Positions 13,716 through 18,977 of a DNA stretch of 18,977 nucleotides are shown here, in pieces. This DNA comes from Fimadaptatus sp963928645 (GTDB lineage Bacteria; Bacillota; Clostridia; Christensenellales; Aristaeellaceae). Numbering within the stretch: the first letter of the stretch is position 1; each line of letters starts with the position of its first letter. The notes under the pieces are model-generated. The model did not search any database and had not been told where the DNA came from. It saw nothing but the letters and a program-made list of their open reading frames with translations. The stretch covers positions 1 to 18,977 of the forward strand of contig CAWVGT010000202.1 in the NCBI GenBank assembly GCA_963928645.1, read 5' to 3'. The position numbers and the translations under genes were made by a program.

Positions 13716-15647
13716 TCACTTCATGCGGAAGTCCAGATGCGCGGGCAGGGGCTCGTCAGTATGCTTGAGCTCCTGCAGCCGGAACCACAGGTTGGAGAGC
13801 GACAGCTCGCCCTCGCGCACGTCGGTCAGCACTATGTTGCCGCGCAGCATGCGCTCGGCCTCGTCCAGCTTGCCGGCCTCGAGCAGAGCCTTGATGCGCA
13901 GTACCTTTATGCGGCCCAGCCGGCGCACGCTGTCGGGCAGCTTGGCGTAAACGTCCAGCGCCGCCTCGTACCGCTGCGCGTTGACCAGCGCCTCCATGGC
14001 CTCGATCGCCAGGTTGCGCTGGGGGCACATCGATACGGCCTCGAGCAGCCGGTCGGCCGCGGCAGCCGGGTCGTCGGCCAGCTTGTCCAGCACGGCCAGG
14101 CAGCGCAGCGCCCAGGGCGACCTGGCCAGCTCCAGCGACTTGCCGAACGACTGCCGCGCGGCGTCGCGATCGTTGCGGTACGCCTGCATCACGCCCAGGT
14201 GGTACCAGGCGTACCAGTGGCCGTGACCGGCGTCTATCGAGCGCTGCAGCGCGGCCATCCACTCGTCGGACACCTGATAGCCGCGCGGCTCGGCCAGCGG
14301 GTCGGGGCAGGGCAGCGCGCCTTCGGTGAGCAGCGCCTTCCACTCCAGCTCGGCCGCGCCCAGCCGGGCCGCGGGGAAGCGCAGGCCGTGCGCGTCGAAC
14401 TCGCCCACCAGGCCCTCCAGGTGCGCCCAGCCGTCGGCCTGGTGTATGAACGCGCCGTGCTTGCCGTCGGCCGAGCGGAACTGCGCGCGCGCGTCCTCCA
14501 GCCGGGTCAGGCTGACCTGCGCGTTGAGCCGCGCCTCAATCGCATCGCTGGCCGCGGTCCAATTCTCGCCCTGCGCCACGTCGGGCTCGAGCTGCATCGC
14601 GCCGTACGCCTCGACCCACTCCACGCTGGCGCCGTTGGCAAACGGCAGGTGCTCCAGCTGAGTGTGCGCCAGGCCGCACTGTATCTCGACGTATGCGGTG
14701 TCCTTGTCGGCCAGGAACTCCTGCCAGCGCCGCCCGCCGGCGCCCATGCCCCACACGAACAGCTTGCGGCCTATCAGCTCGTCGGTCGAGGTCTCGACCA
14801 GCCCGTAGCCGTCGCCGCCCAGCGCCGCGATCCAGTGCCTGCGCCCCTGGGGTATGTCGAAGAAGAAGTCCATCGACTGGGGCAGCTGCACAGGGCGGCT
14901 CGCGTCCCAGTCGTTCAGGTACGGGTACTGCACCTTGGCCAGGCCCTTGCCGTAGCCGTAGTGATACGCCCGCTCGGACGGCACGAACACGCGCGTGTCG
15001 GGGTGCTCGTCCACGGCGATGTTGCTCCACCAGTATATGGCGGTGTCCTTGGGCTTGGCGTTGTCGACCTTTACGCGCACGAACAGCCGGTCGCCCTTGA
15101 GCATCGCCTCGACGCGGTAGACCAGGCCGCGCACGCGCTCATACTGATACATGCGCAGTATCGGCTCGCCGCCCTCGGCCTCGGCGCGCTCGGCGTACAG
15201 CGGCGCGACGGTGAACGGCGTGTGCCCGATTATGCCCAGGTTCCACTCGACGCCGCCGGAGATCCACGCGTTGCGCAGGCCCAGGTTGCAGGGCTGGAAC
15301 ACCGGGTTGCGGCAGAGCAGCTCGCGCCCGGCCTGCTTGTCAAACAGCGACCACAGCCGCCCGCCCAGCTCGGGCAGGAACGTCGCGCGCAGGCACTCGT
15401 TTTCGAGCACGGCGGCCTTCCAGGCGCGCGGCTTCTTGACGCGGTTGTAGTTGTCCAGTATGGTGTAGGGGAGTATGCCGTTTACGTGGCCCCAGCCCAT
15501 GTACTTCGATTCCTCGGGCGTGATCGTCTGCGTATCGATGTCTATGTTCGCGTGCGCATCCTTGTTGGCCTTCAGGTCGGGCAACGGGTTGGCGCGGCCC
15601 AGCGATGCGCTCGGCATCGTCAGCCGTTCAACAGATAGCTTTGCCAT
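13716..15647 (-). CDS. DUF5107 protein with C-terminal TPR region
   Basis: This 643-residue, probably cytoplasmic protein (no signal peptide) has an N-terminal DUF5107-type domain (about 35-330). LPELGGRLWSLFDKQAGREL followed by NPVFQP resembles the first sheet of galactose-mutarotase-like sugar-binding folds. GYGLVETSTDELIGRKLFVW and a GLAHTQ segment lie later in the same domain. The C-terminal part (about 415-620) is helical, with TPR-like units such as WYAWYHLGVMQAYRNDRDAA. The family is of unknown biochemical role but is common near carbohydrate genes. The start at 15647 is supported by GAGGGG 9 nt upstream and lies 2 bp after the stop of the preceding SIS gene, so the two are probably translated in tandem. 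It is the last gene of the sugar operon and is followed by a strong terminator. Confidence 0.85.
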   Translation of the reverse strand: MAKLSVERLTMPSASLGRANPLPDLKANKDAHANIDIDTQTITPEESKYMGWGHVNGILPYTILDNYNRVKKPRAWKAAVLENECLRATFLPELGGRLWSLFDKQAGRELLCRNPVFQPCNLGLRNAWISGGVEWNLGIIGHTPFTVAPLYAERAEAEGGEPILRMYQYERVRGLVYRVEAMLKGDRLFVRVKVDNAKPKDTAIYWWSNIAVDEHPDTRVFVPSERAYHYGYGKGLAKVQYPYLNDWDASRPVQLPQSMDFFFDIPQGRRHWIAALGGDGYGLVETSTDELIGRKLFVWGMGAGGRRWQEFLADKDTAYVEIQCGLAHTQLEHLPFANGASVEWVEAYGAMQLEPDVAQGENWTAASDAIEARLNAQVSLTRLEDARAQFRSADGKHGAFIHQADGWAHLEGLVGEFDAHGLRFPAARLGAAELEWKALLTEGALPCPDPLAEPRGYQVSDEWMAALQRSIDAGHGHWYAWYHLGVMQAYRNDRDAARQSFGKSLELARSPWALRCLAVLDKLADDPAAAADRLLEAVSMCPQRNLAIEAMEALVNAQRYEAALDVYAKLPDSVRRLGRIKVLRIKALLEAGKLDEAERMLRGNIVLTDVREGELSLSNLWFRLQELKHTDEPLPAHLDFRMK

Positions 15648-15649
15648 AA

Positions 15650-16381
15650 TTACAACCCCTCTTTTTCATATCTGGGTTCGACGAAGGTCTTGTTGTAGTC
15701 GTTGCCGCCGGGGTAGTTGGCGCTGCGCAGCACGCCCGGCATCTTGCCCTTCTTTAGCAGCTCCTCGACGACCACCGTGGTTATGCTCCAGAGTATGAAC
15801 GCCGCGGACAGGCCGCTGGCCGCGCACAGCCGCGACTCCAGCCCCTCGACCTCCATCATGGCCTCGGCCGCGGGCGCGCAGTTGTCCAGCACCACGTCGG
15901 CCAGCTCGTACAGCTTCTTGCCGGAGGAGTGCGGGCTGTCCACCTGGGTGGCGTAGCTCATCGACGTGACCACTATGATCTTGAGCCCCATCTTGCGCGC
16001 CTCGAACGCCAGATCGACGACCGAGAACGTGCGGCCGGATACCGAGCCCAGTATCATCACGTCGCCCGGGCGCGCGCCCGAGGCCTTCAGCGCGTAGCTG
16101 GCCAGCCCCTCCATAGACGTGTCCAGATCCGAGCGGTCGCGCTTGCGCACCGGGTTTTCGACGACCAGGTTGTATTTGAACTTCTTGTACAGTATCAGGC
16201 CGCCGCCGCGGTAGATCAGCTCGGAGTCTATTATGTGACCGGAATCACATATGTGTACGCAGGCGCCGCCGTCGACCGCGTCCGCTATCAGCTTGCCCGC
16301 GGCCACAATGTTGTCGCGCTGAGTGGTCTTTACGCGCGAATAGAGCTCGTCGATTGTGTCCCAGTAACGATCCAGCAGCAT
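15650..16381 (-). CDS. SIS-domain protein of the UPF0309/COG4821 family, divergent copy
   Basis: This 243-residue cytoplasmic protein has a single sugar-isomerase (SIS) fold that binds phosphosugars. Seen: CDSGHIIDSELIYRGGGL (45-62) in place of the family GCSH...ELYYR.GGL region, the phosphate-loop GSVSGRTFSVVDLA (112-125), then HSSGKKLYELADVVLDNC (151-168). Compared with its neighbour at 16412-17164, the APTST block has become CAASG (186-190). The middle region is also different, with a Lys/Arg-rich ENPVRKRDRSDLD segment. The two paralogues therefore probably differ in ligand. The ATG at 16381 has a full AAGGAGG 9-10 nt upstream. It sits 30 bp after the other SIS gene and 2 bp before the DUF5107 gene. 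Isomerase, aldolase-like or etherase activity is not decided. Confidence 0.86.
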   Translation of the reverse strand: MLLDRYWDTIDELYSRVKTTQRDNIVAAGKLIADAVDGGACVHICDSGHIIDSELIYRGGGLILYKKFKYNLVVENPVRKRDRSDLDTSMEGLASYALKASGARPGDVMILGSVSGRTFSVVDLAFEARKMGLKIIVVTSMSYATQVDSPHSSGKKLYELADVVLDNCAPAAEAMMEVEGLESRLCAASGLSAAFILWSITTVVVEELLKKGKMPGVLRSANYPGGNDYNKTFVEPRYEKEGL

Positions 16382-16411
16382 GTTATACTTCCTCCTTATT
16401 CGTATGCGGTT

Positions 16412-17164
16412 TCAGCGCGAGTGTCCCATGTAGAATATGCGGTCGCCGTACTCGGCCAGCATCGCCTTGTTGTGCGCGTCGCCCCGATCCAGGTTGGCGG
16501 ACACGAATATGGGCGGCGTAAATCCGGACTGTGCGAGCAGCTCCACCGCGCGCGCCATTACGGCGTTCACCATCGCGGCGCCGACCGCGGTCGAGGTGGG
16601 CGCGACCTTTTCGGGCACGCCTTCGATGTCTATCGCGGAATCGCCTATGCAGCCGCAGTTGTCGAGCACCAGCTCGGCCACGTCGCACAGCCGCTTGCCC
16701 GAGGGATGGCGCGAGTTGGTAGCGCGCGAGTAGTCGACGTTGGTCAGCGCGATCACGTGCACGCCCTTCTCGGCCGCGCGCAGCGCCGCGTCCACGGTCA
16801 CAGTGTTGCGCCCCGACACCGAGTGTATCAGGAACACGTCGCCCTCGCGCATCGGCTGGTTGTCCACTATTATGCGGCCGTATTCGGGCAGGCGCTCCAT
16901 CTGGCTGGTCATGGTAGCGGGGTCGATGTCCAGGCACAGGCCCGGCGCGCGCACCGGGTTGATGACGGCCAGCCCGCCGGTGCGGTAGTACAGCTCCAGC
17001 GCGAGCAGGCCCGCGTGGCTGCAGCCGAACGCGAACACGCAGCGCCCGCCCCTGACCGCCTCGGCGATGCAGGCCGCGGCGCGCTCCATGGCGTCGGTCT
17101 GGGTCTGCCTGACCTTGGCCAGGACGTCGCTGACCGCGTCGAAGTACCTTGCAATTGCGTCCAT
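16412..17164 (-). CDS. SIS-domain protein of the UPF0309/COG4821 family, canonical copy
   Basis: This 250-residue SIS-fold protein follows the UPF0309 pattern well: FAFGCSHAGLLALELYYRTG (44-63), phosphate-binding HSVSGRNTVTVDAA (114-127), RHPSGKRLCDVAELVLDNC (152-170) and PEKVAPTSTAVGAA (184-197). Family members are thought to bind phosphorylated sugars, and the biochemical activity is largely undefined. The start at 17164 has AAAGGATGA about 9 nt upstream. It lies 51 bp after a NagK-like kinase gene, so the phosphosugar product of that kinase is a natural candidate ligand. The neighbouring paralogue suggests either a hetero-oligomer or two successive steps. Confidence 0.88.
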   Translation of the reverse strand: MDAIARYFDAVSDVLAKVRQTQTDAMERAAACIAEAVRGGRCVFAFGCSHAGLLALELYYRTGGLAVINPVRAPGLCLDIDPATMTSQMERLPEYGRIIVDNQPMREGDVFLIHSVSGRNTVTVDAALRAAEKGVHVIALTNVDYSRATNSRHPSGKRLCDVAELVLDNCGCIGDSAIDIEGVPEKVAPTSTAVGAAMVNAVMARAVELLAQSGFTPPIFVSANLDRGDAHNKAMLAEYGDRIFYMGHSR

Positions 17165-17215
17165 ACAGATATCATCCTTTCACCGGTCGATGTGCTCGGA
17201 TAGGCGCAGCGGGCG

Positions 17216-18175
17216 CTACCACTTGACGGTGTATTGCGGCATGCGCTCGGAGAGCAGTTCCACGGCCTCGGGGTGGGACATGCGCTCGATCGCGACGCGC
17301 ACCACGCCCGCCATGATCGGGTCGAAGTGCGGCTTGTGCACGATCAGCCCGGCGTCGAATTCGTGCAGCGCCTGCTCGAACGCCCGGAACATATCCGGAT
17401 GCGTCTTCCACGCGCCGCCGCCAGCCACTATGTCGCCGCGGGCGCCGTCCCGCCGTATCAGGCAGATCGTCTGGCGCGCCATCAGCGTGCCGGCCTCGTG
17501 CACTATGCGCCGCGCCACGGCGTCGCCCTGCGCGCACGCCTCGCCCACCAGGCGGGTGGCCTGCGCGACCTTGGCAAACGGCGCGGGCGCGCCGTGCACC
17601 ACCGATACCAGGTCGAAGTCGCGCTCGAAGCCCCAGCGCTCCTTGACGAGCGGGAACAGCAGCGTGGCCTCGCCCCAGCCCTCGCGCGCGGCAATCGCGG
17701 CGCGCAGCGCGGTCTGGCCGATCCAGGTTCCGCTGCCCTGGTCGCCCAGTATCGGGCCCCACGCGCCCACCGTCATCCGCCGGCCGTTGGGCGCGTCGGA
17801 TGTTATCCAGAACACGTCCGAACCGGTGCCGGCCAGCGCGTATATGCCCTCGGGCTGCATCAGGCCCGCCCACAGCCCCGCCACGGGCTCGCTCATCACG
17901 CACCATTCGCCCACGCTCAGCCGCGCCGATATGACCTCGCGCAGCACCGCCAGCGGCCCGACCAGGCTCACGTATGCGCGCGCGATGGGCCGCGCGCCGC
18001 ACTGCGCCACCAGCGAATCGATGCAGTCCTCCATGTTGCGGCGGCTGTTTTCGGGCGTGTTCTGGGTGGTGTTGACGCCGCCGGTCTGCGCGGCGGCGCA
18101 CAGCCTCAGCTCGTCGTCGAATATGAGCGCGGCGCACTTGGAGCCGCCCGCATCCAAAGACAGATAGTAGTTCAT
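17216..18175 (-). CDS. BadF/NagK-type sugar kinase (N-acetylglucosamine kinase-like)
   Basis: This 319-residue kinase belongs to the ASKHA (hexokinase/actin) fold, BadF/BadG family. Seen: phosphate-1 loop LDAGGSKCAAL (7-17), ALAGTGSDVFW as the second phosphate loop, GAWGPILGDQGSGTWIG, a hallmark of N-acetylglucosamine kinases, and a late adenosine motif IVAGGGAWKTHPD. Expected reaction: ATP-dependent phosphorylation of an amino sugar or related sugar after ABC import. The start at 18175 is chosen because GGAGG lies 4 nt upstream and the conserved MNYYLSLDAGG starts there; longer frames extend into noncoding DNA. It heads the kinase-SIS-SIS-DUF5107 set and follows an ABC sugar-binding gene. 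The sugar could be GlcNAc, glucosamine or another hexose; the first loop has Ala in place of Gly (DAGGSK). Confidence 0.88.
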   Translation of the reverse strand: MNYYLSLDAGGSKCAALIFDDELRLCAAAQTGGVNTTQNTPENSRRNMEDCIDSLVAQCGARPIARAYVSLVGPLAVLREVISARLSVGEWCVMSEPVAGLWAGLMQPEGIYALAGTGSDVFWITSDAPNGRRMTVGAWGPILGDQGSGTWIGQTALRAAIAAREGWGEATLLFPLVKERWGFERDFDLVSVVHGAPAPFAKVAQATRLVGEACAQGDAVARRIVHEAGTLMARQTICLIRRDGARGDIVAGGGAWKTHPDMFRAFEQALHEFDAGLIVHKPHFDPIMAGVVRVAIERMSHPEAVELLSERMPQYTVKW

Positions 18176-18257
18176 GCTTCCTCCATGGGGCGCGCATCGT
18201 TTGCCCTGCCGTGTGCGGGCGGGGGTAGCGCGCCGAGGTTGCCAATGCGCAACAATG

Positions 18258-18293
18258 CCCAGTTTTTTATTGCGCGCGCAGTCAAAAACTGGG
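18258..18293 (-). promoter_or_regulatory. 10-bp perfect inverted repeat upstream of the kinase operon, candidate operator
   Basis: CCCAGTTTTT (18258-18267) and AAAAACTGGG (18284-18293) are perfect complements separated by 16 bp. A TTGACT hexamer lies inside on the minus strand (18286-18281), but no good -10 follows at 16-18 nt. It is 83 bp upstream of the kinase start. It may be a repressor operator or an RNA hairpin between the binding-protein gene and the kinase operon. Confidence 0.45.
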
Positions 18294-18328
18294 TGAAGAT
18301 CATATGCTGGCCTCAGCGCCAAGAAGGG

Positions 18329-18350
18329 GCGCCGCAGTTACCTGCGGCGC
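18329..18350 (-). terminator. Hairpin after the sugar-binding protein gene, probable (partial) terminator
   Basis: GCGCCGCAG (18329-18337) and CTGCGGCGC (18342-18350) form a perfect 9-bp stem with a 4-nt loop. On the minus strand it lies 80 nt after the stop of the binding-protein gene and is followed by CCCCTTCTTGG. That weak tract would fit partial read-through, which is common after binding-protein genes of ABC operons. Confidence 0.55.
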
Positions 18351-18430
18351 ACGATCTCATCGCGTTGGACGATTGCACATCAGCCAACTATTCCGGGTGG
18401 AAATTTCGATATTTAACTTTCAAGGCCCGC

Positions 18431-18977
18431 TCAGGCGTCGTCGCGCGCGGCCATCCACTCATCCAGCTGGCGCTGCACTTCGGCCACTATGGTATCCACG
18501 CCATTGGCCTTGAGCTGCTCGCGGAACTCGTTGACGTAAGCCTCGACATCCTCCTGGGAGTTCAGCTTGCCGTTGGCGATATCCTCCTGGTACTGGGCGA
18601 CTATGTTGGTGCAGGCCGCCACTTCGTTGACCACGTTCTCAGTATTGAACGAGAAGCCCATATGGTTGGCGTTGATGCACTCCTCGTTGAGGCGCTCCAT
18701 TTCGGTCAGCAGCGTGTTGTCCGGGCCGGTCAGATCCTCGGGCGCATTCACTATCAGCAGGTTGCCCAGAGGCGCCGCATACCACATGTAGTAGCCGCGC
18801 GAAGCCGGATCCGCGTTGCGCTCGGTGAACTCCATTATGCCCTCGTCGTTGTAGTTGTAGTGCACGCCCTCGATGCCGAAGCGCAGCATCGTGGCCAGCT
18901 CGGGGTTGGTGTTGACCTCGTTGAGCACCATCATCGCGCGCTCAGGATCGGCGCAGTTGGCCGATATGGCGGTGCCG
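18431..18977 (-). CDS. ABC sugar-transporter substrate-binding protein, C-terminal part (DUF3502-like), cut by window edge
   Basis: Only the last 181 residues are present; the frame stays open to the right end of the window, so the internal Met at 18934 is not the start. The visible part begins GTAISANCADPERAMMVLNE, where the ADPERAM..LN motif is typical of large extracellular sugar-binding lipoproteins of the LplA/DUF3502 group. It continues with WYAAPLGNLLIV and ends with a helical region (EDVEAYVNEFREQLKANGV). Role: capture of a sugar or oligosaccharide for an ABC importer whose permeases should lie to the right of the window. Position upstream of a sugar kinase and SIS genes fits an uptake-and-phosphorylation route. 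The signal peptide and lipobox cannot be checked here. Confidence 0.85.
   Translation of the reverse strand, partial: GTAISANCADPERAMMVLNEVNTNPELATMLRFGIEGVHYNYNDEGIMEFTERNADPASRGYYMWYAAPLGNLLIVNAPEDLTGPDNTLLTEMERLNEECINANHMGFSFNTENVVNEVAACTNIVAQYQEDIANGKLNSQEDVEAYVNEFREQLKANGVDTIVAEVQRQLDEWMAARDDA

Noticed and set aside
13390..13950. 186-codon plus-strand gene
   Set aside because: It crosses the strong terminator and runs antisense into the end of the DUF5107 gene; no domain or ribosome binding site is seen.
13668..15638. 656-codon plus-strand frame opposite the DUF5107 gene
   Set aside because: GC-rich antisense reading with low-complexity Ala/Val/Leu/Arg sequence; the minus-strand gene has a ribosome binding site, operon context and domain match.

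Overview
The window looks like chromosomal DNA of a high-GC Firmicute, probably an uncultivated or gut-type member of the Clostridia. This is inferred from Gram-positive style Shine-Dalgarno sites (AGGAGG/GGAGG), family content (DUF3784, two COG4821/UPF0309 SIS proteins, DUF5107, a DUF3502-type sugar-binding protein), near-consensus sigma-A promoters, and GC-rich coding DNA that nevertheless spells isoleucine mostly with AUA. No rRNA, tRNA, CRISPR array, insertion sequence or prophage gene was recognised.

Region 1 (1-6543, minus strand) is a sulfur/tetrapyrrole/uptake cluster. Transcription runs leftward from an 851-residue multidomain enzyme: a CoA-disulfide/persulfide reductase-like flavoprotein, then a rhodanese domain, then a siroheme-[4Fe-4S] sulfite/nitrite reductase module carrying two ferredoxin clusters. 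After a 272-bp gap come a FecCD/BtuCDF-type ABC importer (binding protein, permease, ATPase; overlapping genes) and a Met8/CysG-N-like siroheme synthase homologue that lacks the usual catalytic aspartate motif. A divergent LysR regulator (6679-7542) faces the reductase across a promoter region with a mirror-symmetric pair of TTGATT-N17-TAAAAT promoters. The simplest reading is that the regulator controls the reductase, the Met8-like protein takes part in siroheme supply, and the importer brings in iron, a corrinoid or another chelate. The importer substrate is not determined.

Region 2 (7543-13026, plus strand) holds separate housekeeping or accessory genes: a nitrilase-superfamily amidohydrolase, a secreted peptidoglycan-binding-like protein with a 12-residue tandem repeat behind a perfect consensus promoter, a MATE efflux transporter with a strongly structured leader, a DUF3784 membrane protein with a GTG start in a small hairpin loop, and an APH/homoserine-kinase-II-like kinase. 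The end of the kinase gene and about 60 bp beyond it are present as three tandem 91-95 bp copies. A long noncoding stretch and a 15-bp-stem bidirectional terminator (13630-13666) separate this region from the next.

Region 3 (13716-18977, minus strand) is a probable sugar or amino-sugar utilisation operon: the C-terminal part of an ABC sugar-binding protein (cut by the window edge), a BadF/NagK-type sugar kinase, two adjacent divergent UPF0309 SIS-domain proteins and a DUF5107-TPR protein. The last two genes are 2 bp apart. Noncoding stretches at 1-438, 7543-7978 and 13282-13629 contain hairpins but no gene that I can support.
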